DNA of 64,000 nt from Mesobacillus subterraneus (GTDB taxonomy: Bacteria > Bacillota > Bacilli > Bacillales > Cytobacillaceae). Positions within the stretch are counted from its first letter, which is position 1. Each line of letters starts with the position of its first letter. The position numbers and the translations under genes were made by a program. Shown one piece after another: positions 32,687 to 41,136 of this stretch. The notes under the pieces are model-generated. The model was given only the letters and a program-made list of their open reading frames with translations, searched no databases and was not told where the DNA came from. The DNA lies in the NCBI RefSeq assembly GCF_003937825.1, contig NZ_RSFW01000006.1:124001-188000 (forward strand), given 5' to 3'.

Positions 32687-33496
32687 ATGAATCCATTCGT
32701 ATTTGCCTGCATTGCCCCCCATGGCGGCGAGGTTATCCCTGAATTACAAGGACCGGATCCCGGCAGAATGGCCGTTACCAGAGAAAGCATGTTCAAACTA
32801 GGGCGCTATATGACAGAGGCAAAACCTGATTGCATCATTGTTCTCACTCCTCATGGAACAAGAATCAATGGCCGGTTTTCTATTGCTGATTCTGAAAGGA
32901 TGCAAGGCTGCTGGGAAGATAATGGCGCTGCCTTTATGATGGAAAAGCGTGTACAGCGTGATTTGGCGAGATTGATTAATGAGGAAGTTCTTAATGACGG
33001 ATTGCCGTCTTCAACAATCAATTTTGGCACCGCAGAAGGACCGATTTCCTGCTTGCCACTTGATTGGGGAGCAATTGTGCCGCTCAGGTTCATGCCAGAC
33101 GTCCCGATTGTGGTCATAACACCTTCCAGAGAGCTCAGTTTCCAGCAGCATATCGATTTCGGTGTTTCTCTTCGTGAGGCCGGCGCAAAATCTGGCCAAC
33201 GTGTGGGCCTGATAGCCAGCTGCGACTGGTCCCATGCACATGGTGACAACGGACCATATGGATTCCACCCGGATGCCGGTAAACTAGATCAGCAAGTGGC
33301 CGGACTGATTACATCCAACCGATTAGAAAGCATGATGGAATTTGACGCAGAATACATCGAAAATGCCAAGCCAGACGGGATATGGCAAACTCTAATCCTT
33401 GCAGGTGCCATATTTCCTGAAGAAAGAAATGTGGAGTTCCTATCATATGAAGCCCCTACTTATTTCGGGATGATCTGTGCAGCCTACCATTCCTAA
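32687..33496 (+). CDS. Extradiol dioxygenase LigB-domain protein
   Basis: A 269-residue protein of the LigB/DODA-MEMO superfamily. Metal-site features are CIAPHGGEVIPEL (first His), VLTPHGTRI (second His), and IASCDWSHAHGDNGPYGFHP (third His cluster). The fold is used by ring-opening dioxygenases and by MEMO-like proteins. Substrate not inferable. AAGGTGGTCTAAAAG precedes ATG 32687. It is a single gene with a strong terminator. Confidence 0.82.
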   Translation: MNPFVFACIAPHGGEVIPELQGPDPGRMAVTRESMFKLGRYMTEAKPDCIIVLTPHGTRINGRFSIADSERMQGCWEDNGAAFMMEKRVQRDLARLINEEVLNDGLPSSTINFGTAEGPISCLPLDWGAIVPLRFMPDVPIVVITPSRELSFQQHIDFGVSLREAGAKSGQRVGLIASCDWSHAHGDNGPYGFHPDAGKLDQQVAGLITSNRLESMMEFDAEYIENAKPDGIWQTLILAGAIFPEERNVEFLSYEAPTYFGMICAAYHS

Positions 33497-33524
33497 GGCT
33501 TTAACATGTAAGAAGAACCTTTCA

Positions 33525-33563
33525 AAAGAAAAAATCTAGTCGCTGTGACTAGATTTTCTTTTT
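33525..33563. terminator. Bidirectional terminator between convergent genes
   Basis: ATCTAGTC/GACTAGAT (33534-33541 with 33547-33554) flanked by A-rich and T-rich runs, AAAGAAAAA and TTTTCTTTTT. Confidence 0.75.
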
Positions 33564-33776
33564 GATATCCTCCCTGAGTCCATCGATGACATTATGAGGC
33601 AAATTCGCAGGAAGCGATGAGCCATCCTGCAGAATCCAGGCATTCATCAATTCCAAATCTGATTTTTGAAACGTTATGATGTACTGATCATCCTCATACG
33701 TAAATTCTACAGTCACATGCTCCTCATCGTAGGACTCTACATCAATTATCATGTTTTGAATGGTATATTCTTTCAC
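33549..33776 (-). CDS. Hypothetical protein, 75 aa
   Basis: AAGGGAAGATGGTCT precedes GTG 33776. The small acidic protein has three strand-like segments (VTVEFTYEDDQYIITF) and a helical end (HNVIDGLREDIKKKI). Its stop lies inside the shared terminator. No family recognised. Confidence 0.6.
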   Translation of the reverse strand: MKEYTIQNMIIDVESYDEEHVTVEFTYEDDQYIITFQKSDLELMNAWILQDGSSLPANLPHNVIDGLREDIKKKI

Positions 33777-33878
33777 AGACCATCTTCCCTTTTCAGCAAT
33801 ATGGTCGTTAGGATGAACAGAGAATATGTTTTTTATGTAAGGGTTATTGAAATTGATAGAAATGTATGTGAAATTGAG

Positions 33879-33907
33879 TTCTCAACCTGCTATCACCTCT
33901 GTATAAT
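33879..33907 (+). promoter_or_regulatory. SigA-type promoter of the tRNA-like RNA
   Basis: TTCTCA (33879-33884) and a perfect TATAAT (33902-33907) are 17 bases apart. Transcription would begin near 33914, ten bases before the acceptor-like stem. Confidence 0.7.
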
Positions 33908-33923
33908 GAAAACATATCACTAA

Positions 33924-34119
33924 GCCTCTGTAGCTCTAGAAGGGAAGAGCGCCGGAAAACATTGTAGCGACCGGGTCGCAAGGTGAGGGTTTCAGAAGCA
34001 CCGAAAAGCAAATCAGCTGAGGCAGGTGGAATTCCTGCCGGTGAAATTCCGTAGGGAAGCGTGTTCTCCCCTAACCTATGCTTACGCAAGGAGTGCGGGT
34101 TCGAATCCCGTCAGAGGCA
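33924..34119 (+). ncRNA. Structured RNA with tRNA-like shell and large insert
   Basis: The ends form a 7-bp acceptor-like stem, GCCTCTG (33924-33930) with CAGAGGC (34112-34118), then A73. TA at positions 8-9 and a D-arm (GCTC...GAGC, 33933-33950, loop with GGG) follow. Near the 3' end is a canonical T-arm: stem CGGG/CCCG around TTCGAAT (34096-34110). In place of an anticodon arm there are about 140 nt with their own hairpins: GCGAC/GTCGC (33967-33979), GGTG/CACC (33982-34002), GGCAGG/CCTGCC (34021-34039) and AGGGA/TCCC(CT) (34053-34070). A perfect -10 promoter lies upstream. It is not a standard tRNA, tmRNA, 6S or SRP RNA. No CCA is encoded. An intron-bearing tRNA or a Y-RNA-like tRNA mimic are the alternatives. 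Confidence 0.6.
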
Positions 34120-34121
34120 TT

Positions 34122-34493
34122 TTATTCAGTTAGATGGTCCTTAAAAATCACCTTGAACCGCGGCTTGAAAACCACTTCTACTGTTTGCAGAAGGTCTTCC
34201 TCCTGTCTGGTCATGAGGATACTTGAACAGTCCCTTCGATCCGCAGTAATCTCATATTTTTCTACACGCTTCAAATCCAGCTGCATCATCAAGTTATGCG
34301 AATCCAGCTCTTTCACCTCAATCCTCACTTCGCCATATGAAGGTGAAATCGTGACCGAAAACTCCTCAACCCCATTCGTAAATTTGTAGTTGGCTTCGTT
34401 ATAATAGAATGGAAAATCCTTTGACTTATCAAATAAAGTTGGTTCACATTCAAATAATGAAAGAAGATCAGTTTCGTCTGGAAAAATAGGCAT
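34122..34493 (-). CDS. Hypothetical protein, 123 aa
   Basis: A soluble 123-residue protein, beta-rich in the centre (EEFSVTISPSYGEVRIEVKE) with a second strand cluster (TVEVVFKPRFKVIFKDHL). GGGGTGGTAAT precedes ATG 34493. Its stop lies only three bases from the 3' end of the tRNA-like RNA on the other strand. No family recognised. Confidence 0.6.
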   Translation of the reverse strand: MPIFPDETDLLSLFECEPTLFDKSKDFPFYYNEANYKFTNGVEEFSVTISPSYGEVRIEVKELDSHNLMMQLDLKRVEKYEITADRRDCSSILMTRQEEDLLQTVEVVFKPRFKVIFKDHLTE

Positions 34494-34709
34494 ATTACCA
34501 CCCCTGTTTGAAAATATGTTTACATAAAGTTATCGGTATCCCTTTTAATAATAATTAACCTATACTCGTTAAAATCACGCCATATAATCATAAATTATCT
34601 GCTTTTTCTCTTTTTGTGGCTTGCAAAGGCTTTCTTTTTACCAGTTCTGCTTCTTTTCATCTTTTTCTGGCAATGTAGCCGCTCTTCATTTAATGTTTGG
34701 ACCAATTTA

Positions 34710-34842
34710 TAACCACTATTGAGAATATATTGACCACATTTTTGAATATATCAGCGGATTTTTAAATATATCGACCACATTTTTCATTATATCGGCGAAT
34801 TTCCAAATATATCGACCACATTTACAATTATATCGACCAACT
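34710..34842. repeat. Direct-word array C, period 20-21 bp
   Basis: The word ATATATCGACCACATTT recurs with units starting near 34710, 34731, 34751, 34771, 34792, 34812 and 34833 (steps 21, 20, 20, 21, 20, 21). Two of the units carry an alternative word, TCAGCGGATTT and TCGGCGAATTT, which interleave with TCGACCACATT. The remainder of the 34494-34899 gap shows no gene. Confidence 0.7.
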
Positions 34843-34865
34843 CCCGAAATCCTTCGATTGGTACG

Positions 34866-34889
34866 AAAAAAAAACCGCCAACTAGGCGG
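34866..34889 (-). terminator. Terminator of the DMT transporter gene
   Basis: CCGCC-AACTA-GGCGG hairpin followed on the minus strand by TTTTTTTTTC. Confidence 0.75.
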
Positions 34890-34899
34890 CTATGAACAG

Positions 34900-35829
34900 T
34901 CAACTATTATTCTGTGAAGCAACCCTGCCCTCAACAGTTGCTTTCTTGTCGCCGATTGACAGCCATGTCACGAAAATCAGCATGATCATCGCCCCCATAA
35001 GCTGGACGCTTTGAAGCATGGTACCGAACCAGATAACCGAAATCACCATGACGGTTAAGGGTTCAACGCTCGATAATATGCTCGTTTCGACTGCACTGAT
35101 ATAATTCAGGCTTCCAAGGAATAAAAGGAAGGCCAATGTGCCAAAGACAATCAGGATTGCCAAGATCAAGATCATCTGTGGCTGAGCAAGAATTTGCCAT
35201 TCTTCAGACAGCCAGACACGGTTGACCAGACCGAGAACGATTCCGCCAAGCAGCATGCTCCATCCCACAATCATCAATACGCTCCATTCCTTCATCAGCC
35301 GTGCAGGATATAAGGTATAGAAAGCAAACGTCAGGCCGACCGCAACTCCCCAAATCAGCGCCTCCCTGCTGACAAGCAGACTCCTCACTGACCCATTCGT
35401 TAACAGCAGGAACAAGCCAATCAAAGTACCGGCAATCCCCAGCATTTGATAGCGCGGCGGCCATTTTTTGTGAGAGAACGAAACATAGAGCACGACAAAG
35501 ATTGGCGCTGAGAATTGAAGCAAGGTCGCTACAATCGCATTGCTTGTCTCAATCGCCATTGTAAAAGTAAACTGCAGTCCGACCATTCCAATAATGCTGA
35601 AAATGATTAATTGGTTCCGCCAATAAGGTGTCTTCATGACTGTAAAAATGTCTGCTCTTTTGATTGCCAGGTACGTCAGGATACTCCCTCCTGCAATCAT
35701 CATCCGAATCGTCAGAATAAAAGGCACTGTCAAAGCCGTGTTCGCTAGCACCCATTCCGTGATCGATCCCGTCATTCCCCACAGCATCGCCCCGGTGACG
35801 ATCATAAGTATTCCCTTTAGCCGCAACAT
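34900..35829 (-). CDS. EamA/DMT-family transporter
   Basis: A 309-residue membrane protein with ten helices in two EamA repeats (about 5-135 and 150-290). Typical features: GAMLWGMTGSITEW at the start and SILSSVEPLTVMVISVIWFG near the end, the conserved EP turn of the second repeat. DMT exporters move amino acids, metabolites or drugs. Substrate unknown. It has its own terminator; ATG 35829 follows AGGAGTGTACCAATC. Confidence 0.85.
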   Translation of the reverse strand: MLRLKGILMIVTGAMLWGMTGSITEWVLANTALTVPFILTIRMMIAGGSILTYLAIKRADIFTVMKTPYWRNQLIIFSIIGMVGLQFTFTMAIETSNAIVATLLQFSAPIFVVLYVSFSHKKWPPRYQMLGIAGTLIGLFLLLTNGSVRSLLVSREALIWGVAVGLTFAFYTLYPARLMKEWSVLMIVGWSMLLGGIVLGLVNRVWLSEEWQILAQPQMILILAILIVFGTLAFLLFLGSLNYISAVETSILSSVEPLTVMVISVIWFGTMLQSVQLMGAMIMLIFVTWLSIGDKKATVEGRVASQNNS

Positions 35830-35887
35830 GATTGGTACACTCCTAAATGGTCAATTATGTAAAAATACACCTCTATTAAGTTAGATT

Positions 35888-36076
35888 CTAGGATTCAATT
35901 TCCTCATCTGCCTTAGCGCTGAAAAAGTCCTCCATCAACCGGTCATATAGCTTGGAGTTTTTCGGAATCGTGTACAATTCTTTATTACCGTCAAACTTAA
36001 TTCGCAGCGACCCCGTTTCTGTATCAAGCCAAAATCGATAATGACCTTCTTTATATAAATGCTTGCTCGTTTCCAT
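35888..36076 (-). CDS. Hypothetical protein, 62 aa
   Basis: GGAGGGGACGAAGG precedes ATG 36076. A small soluble protein with an aromatic N-terminal half (LYKEGHYRFWLDTETGSLRI) and an acidic helix at the end (LMEDFFSAKADEEIES). No family recognised. It sits alone between two longer genes. Confidence 0.6.
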   Translation of the reverse strand: METSKHLYKEGHYRFWLDTETGSLRIKFDGNKELYTIPKNSKLYDRLMEDFFSAKADEEIES

Positions 36077-36257
36077 CCTTCGTCCCCTCCATTTCTATTT
36101 AAATATTATTCTACCATAAAAATCCCAACAACTATCCTGCATGCGAAGAGCTCCTGCAAGAAATCACCTATAATTACCATCATGTTCCCGCTATTGTCGG
36201 GTTTATTGTGGGGTAAATAAAACCTATGCAAGGAAAATTCATGAAGGTGGTGGATTG

Positions 36258-37574
36258 ATGAATACTGTACTACAAATAAATAAGAATTCACGCAAAGGAA
36301 TGATTTTGCCGCTTGCTGCCATAGGCATTGCCGGCACCCTGTATGCGGTCACCTGGAACCGCCGGCGGAAAACGGCAGAATCTTCTCAAACTCGAATGCT
36401 AGAACAGATTGAGCACCAGCAAGGAAGCCTTTTTCTCGCCTGGAAGCCGAATGGAACCAGTTACCGGGCATTCAGGGACAAAGAGCTAGTTTACGAGGGA
36501 CCTGAACCAAAACTGGTAGACCAAAACCTTGTTTCCGGTACCCTTTATACCTACTGCATTGAAACACTGGATGAAGATGGAGACGTAACGAAAAGGATGC
36601 GTGTCCAGACAACTGCTTCCCATGATTCCAAGGAAAAAGAAAACATTTTGCAGGATATGCTGCTGACCACTATTATCAGCACCGGTCAGGTAAGCTTTGA
36701 TTGGGAACCAATCGAGGGTGTCTCGGAATATACGGTTTTCAGGAATGGAATCAAGCTTGATACGATTAAGCGCTGTACTTTTACCGACAGCGGTCTGAAT
36801 GACGAAGAGGAGTACATCTACCGTATCAAAGCAAAAAGGCCCCTGCAGCGATCAGAACAAATAAAATCAGAAATCAAGTCACTCGTAGCCAATGCAGTTG
36901 GGATCATCAAGAAAGATTCGTCCACAGAAATGGCCGCTGCCGAAGAATTCTCGATCATAAAAAAGATCGGTCCGATTAAAAACCTGTTAAAATCACCGAT
37001 GGAGAGCCAATCTGCAAACGGGAACTGGCATCTCCGCTATACCACTTTTTTAAAAGAAACGTGCCTTACAAACCCCAATGCTGCTTCAGCGGATCATTAT
37101 TTTAAAGGAGATGGCCGCATGTTCGATCCGGAATCAAGCAATTTCCGGACTAGAGCAGATGTGTTCATCGATACCGAAAACCTATCAGCGCTTTTAAGCA
37201 AAGACACCGGGGTCACGGACGCATTCAGCAAGGATAACGAACAGATAGAAACTGGTCAAGCATCCGATGAGGGAATTCAGCTTGAAAAAGTACTTACCGA
37301 CGATGAAATGGTGAAATTCCAGTTGAAGCATGCCGTCAGCAATCCGCTAGTCGTCTCCCCTGCGATAGACTACCTGGTCTGCGGTACCTTTTACAAAAAC
37401 GGGGATTTCGATCTCGTCGGAGCCCATGACCAGGCACCTGAGCATGAGGTTTACCTCAAGGAGCCCGGAGCCGGCAATTGGGAAGTCATCCACCAGGCAG
37501 AAAGCAAGGGTCTTGAAATGATGGCAGCACCTATGGCCGATCATTATTGGCGCTACTCGACATTTACACAATAA
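36258..37574 (+). CDS. Membrane-anchored DUF3238 protein with fibronectin-like domains
   Basis: AAGGTGGTGGATTG precedes ATG 36258; a TTG one codon earlier is less likely. A single membrane helix near the N-terminus (MILPLAAIGIAGTLYAVTW) is followed by two fibronectin type III-like modules (about 50-125 and 130-205; SFDWEPIEGVSEYTVFRNG). The C-terminal part (about 255-438; LRYTTFLKETCLTNPNA, HYFKGDGRMFDPESSNFRTR) resembles DUF3238 of Bacillus. The protein would project outside the cell. The function of DUF3238 is not known. Confidence 0.75.
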   Translation: MNTVLQINKNSRKGMILPLAAIGIAGTLYAVTWNRRRKTAESSQTRMLEQIEHQQGSLFLAWKPNGTSYRAFRDKELVYEGPEPKLVDQNLVSGTLYTYCIETLDEDGDVTKRMRVQTTASHDSKEKENILQDMLLTTIISTGQVSFDWEPIEGVSEYTVFRNGIKLDTIKRCTFTDSGLNDEEEYIYRIKAKRPLQRSEQIKSEIKSLVANAVGIIKKDSSTEMAAAEEFSIIKKIGPIKNLLKSPMESQSANGNWHLRYTTFLKETCLTNPNAASADHYFKGDGRMFDPESSNFRTRADVFIDTENLSALLSKDTGVTDAFSKDNEQIETGQASDEGIQLEKVLTDDEMVKFQLKHAVSNPLVVSPAIDYLVCGTFYKNGDFDLVGAHDQAPEHEVYLKEPGAGNWEVIHQAESKGLEMMAAPMADHYWRYSTFTQ

Positions 37575-37614
37575 AAAAACGGAAAAGCTGATTTGTCGGC
37601 TTTTCCGTTTTCTT
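37574..37614. terminator. Bidirectional terminator between convergent genes
   Basis: Perfect 10-bp stem ACGGAAAAGC/GCTTTTCCGT (37579-37588 with 37599-37608) with A7 before and TTTCTTTG after. Confidence 0.8.
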
Positions 37615-37618
37615 TGAT

Positions 37619-38014
37619 TTACAAAAATCGTTTCCGGACATTTGGCGGAGGAAGCATACAGCTTTCCTTTTGGCCGAACCATTTGTATCGATTTTTAGCT
37701 AGAATATCGTAGGCAATATTCCGGATCGGTGCAGGAACAATCATCAGGGCATACAGCAGCTTCCATGCTCCCTTCAGATGGCGGCTGATTCTCAAAGCGG
37801 CGGACGATTTATAATAGACTTTATCATTTTCAATTAAAATCATGCTGTCCACGTCGTCGGATACATTGTACTTTCGCAGCAGCTCCTGCCCAGCCTCACT
37901 TTGAAGCGAGGCAAAATGGAACGTCTCTTTTGGATCGCGCTCCAGTATGAACTGGACACTGGCATCACAAAAATTACAAACTCCGTCAAACAAGATCACA
38001 GGGTGCATAGCCAT
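37619..38014 (-). CDS. yuxK: DCC-family thiol-disulfide oxidoreductase-like protein (YuxK)
   Basis: A 131-residue protein of the DUF393/DCC family. The motif DGVCNFCDAS (D-x-x-C-x-x-C) is at residues 9-18, and LLRKYNVSDDVDSMILIEND, RISRHLKGAWKLLY and YKWFGQKESCMLP follow as in YuxK. A thioredoxin-like role is inferred from the CxxC. The ribosome site AGGAGGAGGG fits either of two ATGs, at 38014 or 38008. Confidence 0.87.
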   Translation of the reverse strand: MAMHPVILFDGVCNFCDASVQFILERDPKETFHFASLQSEAGQELLRKYNVSDDVDSMILIENDKVYYKSSAALRISRHLKGAWKLLYALMIVPAPIRNIAYDILAKNRYKWFGQKESCMLPPPNVRKRFL

Positions 38015-38164
38015 CCCTCCTCCTCTGGACTCTGTCTTTATTTTATCATTTATCCTTAATCACAAATATAAAACATGCCAATCTCTCCCGCCCATTTGTC
38101 CCGGGACATCTCCCCTCATTCCCAAGCTTTGAATATAGTGTAGAAGTTACTGGAGGTGATGCTG

Positions 38165-38917
38165 GTGAGAGGATTGTATACGCATGGCTCCTCATCGCAA
38201 GATCAGTTGGAGGATTGGGAACAAGAAGCGCTGGCAAAATTCTTTGCCAAAATGAGCGACAAAGAGAAGCCGTTTCCCTGCATCCCGGCAACGATCGGAT
38301 TTTCAAAGAATCAGCTAAGATACGGGTTTATAGACGATCCGTCAGCTCCCTCTACCATTCTCGAACTTGCCGGACTATTGAAAAATTACACTGAGAGTTC
38401 TATTAATTTCGGCCAATATACTTCCCTGATTGTTTTTTATAAAACTCCACAAGAATTGAAAGAAACCTATACAGTGGAAGATTATGAGCAGTTATTCTGG
38501 AATCATTTAAGCGGGTTATCTGAGATCGATGAAATCGAATGGCCGGAGGATATTCCGACCGACCCACATGATCCGATATGGGAGTTTTGTTTTCATGGAG
38601 AAAAGTATTTTATGTATTGCGCCACACCTGACCATAAAAACCGCCAGAGCAGGCATTTTGATGTGATGATGCTAGCCATTACGCCTAGATGGGTCCTGCA
38701 GGAGTTCAATAAATCCCCGGGCTTTGCGGCAAACATCAGGAAAATGGTTCGTAAAAGACTTTCGAGCTATGATACAATTCCCATCCACCCTGACCTGAAT
38801 ACGTACGGCAAAGACGACAATTTTGAGTGGCGACAATATTTCCTGCGCGATGATGAGTCTTCTTTATCGAAGTGTCCCTACCATAAGGCACTGAAATTTC
38901 TTGGCATCCAAAAATAA
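38165..38917 (+). CDS. YqcI/YcgG-family protein
   Basis: GGAGGTGATGCTG leads to GTG 38165; an upstream ATG at 38159 sits too close to the site. The 250-residue protein has family features: PFPCIPATIGFSKNQLRYGF, NFGQYTSLIVFYKTPQEL, YFMYCATPDHKNRQSRHFD (with a CxxH-like and RxSRxF pattern), and a final FRDD-type segment (YFLRDDESSLSKCPYH). YqcI/YcgG proteins are related to YSIRK-less peroxygenase-like or heme-associated proteins, but the function is unsettled. Good length match. Confidence 0.8.
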   Translation: MRGLYTHGSSSQDQLEDWEQEALAKFFAKMSDKEKPFPCIPATIGFSKNQLRYGFIDDPSAPSTILELAGLLKNYTESSINFGQYTSLIVFYKTPQELKETYTVEDYEQLFWNHLSGLSEIDEIEWPEDIPTDPHDPIWEFCFHGEKYFMYCATPDHKNRQSRHFDVMMLAITPRWVLQEFNKSPGFAANIRKMVRKRLSSYDTIPIHPDLNTYGKDDNFEWRQYFLRDDESSLSKCPYHKALKFLGIQK

Positions 38918-38919
38918 CA

Positions 38920-38946
38920 GCGCAGGGTTTGGGTCCCTGCGCTTTG
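38920..38946. terminator. Terminator between convergent genes
   Basis: Perfect 8-bp stem GCGCAGGG/CCCTGCGC (38920-38927 with 38935-38942), then TTTGTTATTG. Confidence 0.75.
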
Positions 38947-39519
38947 TTATTGTGACAATAACTGACCCAGGATCTCGTCGGTTGTCACAACCGTTGCAAA
39001 CTCCTTATGCAGCATCGCCAATTCCAATGCCTGAATGGAATCTGGATGATGGTATACCCCATTTTGGTCCGTAATGCCAAATGCCGCGATCGCATCAGAT
39101 ACCAGAAAAGTATTAAAGCCAAGGTTTCCGCTCATCCTTGTAGTCGTAGAAACACAATGCTGAGTGGATAGCCCTGTAATGACAACAGATTTCACTTGTT
39201 TCTGTTTTAAGTAAGACTCAAGCTCAGTACCTATGAAACCGCTATTCACATTTTTCGTAAAAACGACCTCACTGACCAGCGGCTTGATGATTTCCTTAAA
39301 TTCGGTACCAAGTTGGTTCCGGTGATGCAATGGTGAAGCTGGATCAACGGATAAATGTTTTGTGTAAATAATAGGTCCATTCCTATTTCTCCATTCATTC
39401 AAAAGGCGGGCGATGTTTTCCTCCGCTTGTAAGTTGTTCCTTTCGCCCCAATGCGGATCATCAAAACCTTTCTGTACATCCAATATCAGCAGGGCTGGCA
39501 GCTCACGTAAACCGGGCAT
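38947..39519 (-). CDS. Isochorismatase-family cysteine hydrolase
   Basis: A 190-residue protein with the family triad: Asp in ALLILDVQKGFDD, Lys in IIYTKHLSVD region (IYTKHL), and Cys in VITGLSTQHCVSTTTR, with the following cis-peptide pattern. Such enzymes hydrolyse amides or vinyl ethers (nicotinamidase, isochorismatase, N-carbamoyl groups). Substrate unknown. A second family member lies at 60275-60805. GAGGAGGTAGAAAC precedes ATG 39519. Confidence 0.85.
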   Translation of the reverse strand: MPGLRELPALLILDVQKGFDDPHWGERNNLQAEENIARLLNEWRNRNGPIIYTKHLSVDPASPLHHRNQLGTEFKEIIKPLVSEVVFTKNVNSGFIGTELESYLKQKQVKSVVITGLSTQHCVSTTTRMSGNLGFNTFLVSDAIAAFGITDQNGVYHHPDSIQALELAMLHKEFATVVTTDEILGQLLSQ

Positions 39520-39666
39520 GTTTCTACCTCCTCACACTTCACATTCCTAGTCTTTCTCATTTTTTCAACATAAACCACAGGAAATCACTACAAAACACAT
39601 CATGTATCATGGTAAACTCTATGGAGATGTTTACATAAGGAAAAAAGGTGATGAGGAGGATTATTT

Positions 39667-41079
39667 TTGAAACGACATTCGCTCTTATTCCTATTATTCG
39701 TTTCGCTCGCACTCACTGGATGCAGTGACGACCCCGAGGAAGCCACTGCCGAAACACCCACAAAAGAAGAAGTGAAGGAAGAAAAGGCAACCGAAAGCAT
39801 GCTGAACCATTTAAAGGATATAAGTTTAGAAGTGACAGAGGAAAGCTTAATGAAATCGGAGCCTGGGTCGATGATGGAGGACCTTGACTACGAGGAGGAC
39901 ATTGAGGATTTGGGCTTCAATACACCTGAACTGGATTCAGGGCTGAAAAGCCAACTTCCGGAAAAGCTTGAAGAATTAACAACAGAAACTGATGATTTGG
40001 AGACCATCAAAAAAGGACTTGTTTCGCTTCTGGCCAGCCCGCACTATCAGCAAATCATACAAGGTGCGAAAAGCTATGAGCCTCATTTTGAAGAGCCCTT
40101 CCTTCCAGACCCAACGAGGATGGAAAACGAAGAAGAAACAAAGGCTTCCGACAAGGCCATCATCCTGCTTGATGCCAGCTCCAGCATGCTGCAGCAAACA
40201 GACGGCCGTGTGAAAATGGAAATTGCCAAGGATGCTGTAAAAAGCTTTGCAAAAACCATCGGGCAAACCAGCGAAGTCTCCCTCGTCGTGTATGGACACC
40301 AGGGCTCCGATTCAAATGCTGAAAAGGGTGCGTCTTGTTCCGGAATTGAAGAGGTTTACCCAATGGCCAAATACGATAAGGAATCGTTCCACACAGCCGT
40401 CGATTCTTTTGAAAGCAAAGGCTGGACACCACTCGCCGGTGCGATAAAAAAAGCAGCAGAGATGAGCAGCAGAGATGACGGCACCACGACCATCTACATC
40501 GTCAGTGACGGCGCCGAAACATGTGATGGTGACCCTGTCCAGGCAAGCAAGGACCTGATCGCACTCAATTCCGGCCATGCCGTCAATATCATTGGCTTTG
40601 ATGTTGACAGCGAAGCTGAGAATCAGTTAAAAGCTGTTGCCGAAGCTGGGAACGGTGAATACTTTAAAGCGGATAATCCCGAAGAACTAAAGAATACGAT
40701 TCAGTATGAGTGGCTCCCTTCTGCCCTTGACCTGGCCTTCGCCTTCACAATGGCCCCGGACGGATGGGACATGGTTGCCGAGTACAAGAACGCTGACCGA
40801 TACCCGCTGGAACTTTGGACAGTTGGCAGAAAAGAAGCACACCGGATCATCGAAGCCGCCGCGATTATGTCAGAAAACGAATGGATTACGGCCGAGCAAT
40901 ACTCCGAGTTAAGAGACTGGAGCTTTCAACGAAGCGAAGCGATGAAAGAACTTCACTACACCATGTCGAAAACCAATCGTGAGAAAGCAGACGCCAAAAG
41001 CCAGGAAATCAGGCAAAGAGTCGACGACTGGGTAGCAAAGATGAAAGAACTGAGAAAAGAACGCGGAGATTTGTGGTAA
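39667..41079 (+). CDS. von Willebrand factor A-domain lipoprotein
   Basis: A 470-residue lipoprotein. The TTG start at 39667 follows AGGTGATGAGGAGG. The signal LLFLLFVSLALTGC has lipobox LTGC. An acidic Glu-rich linker follows, then a vWA domain (about 155-345) with a complete MIDAS: DASSS, the Thr in GWTPLAGAI and the Asp of SDGAETCDG. A helical tail of about 120 residues ends the protein. vWA domains of this kind mediate metal-dependent protein binding at the cell surface. Partner unknown; the gene is monocistronic. Confidence 0.85.
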   Translation: MKRHSLLFLLFVSLALTGCSDDPEEATAETPTKEEVKEEKATESMLNHLKDISLEVTEESLMKSEPGSMMEDLDYEEDIEDLGFNTPELDSGLKSQLPEKLEELTTETDDLETIKKGLVSLLASPHYQQIIQGAKSYEPHFEEPFLPDPTRMENEEETKASDKAIILLDASSSMLQQTDGRVKMEIAKDAVKSFAKTIGQTSEVSLVVYGHQGSDSNAEKGASCSGIEEVYPMAKYDKESFHTAVDSFESKGWTPLAGAIKKAAEMSSRDDGTTTIYIVSDGAETCDGDPVQASKDLIALNSGHAVNIIGFDVDSEAENQLKAVAEAGNGEYFKADNPEELKNTIQYEWLPSALDLAFAFTMAPDGWDMVAEYKNADRYPLELWTVGRKEAHRIIEAAAIMSENEWITAEQYSELRDWSFQRSEAMKELHYTMSKTNREKADAKSQEIRQRVDDWVAKMKELRKERGDLW

Positions 41080-41093
41080 AATCCTCCGTAAAG

Positions 41094-41130
41094 GAAGCAG
41101 AGATCCTGTGAAAACGGTCTCTGCTTCTTT
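41094..41130 (+). terminator. Terminator of the vWA gene
   Basis: Perfect 10-bp stem GAAGCAGAGA/TCTCTGCTTC (41094-41103 with 41118-41127), then TTTATG. Confidence 0.8.
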
Positions 41131-41136
41131 ATGTAA

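Noticed and set aside
33924-34119. Plain tRNA gene
   Set aside because: No 5-bp anticodon stem with 7-nt loop can be placed between the D-arm and T-arm; the insert is ~140 nt.
39612-39634. GTAAAC...GTTTAC inverted pair upstream of the vWA gene as an operator
   Set aside because: Half sites of six bases with an 11-base gap in AT-rich DNA are too likely by chance.
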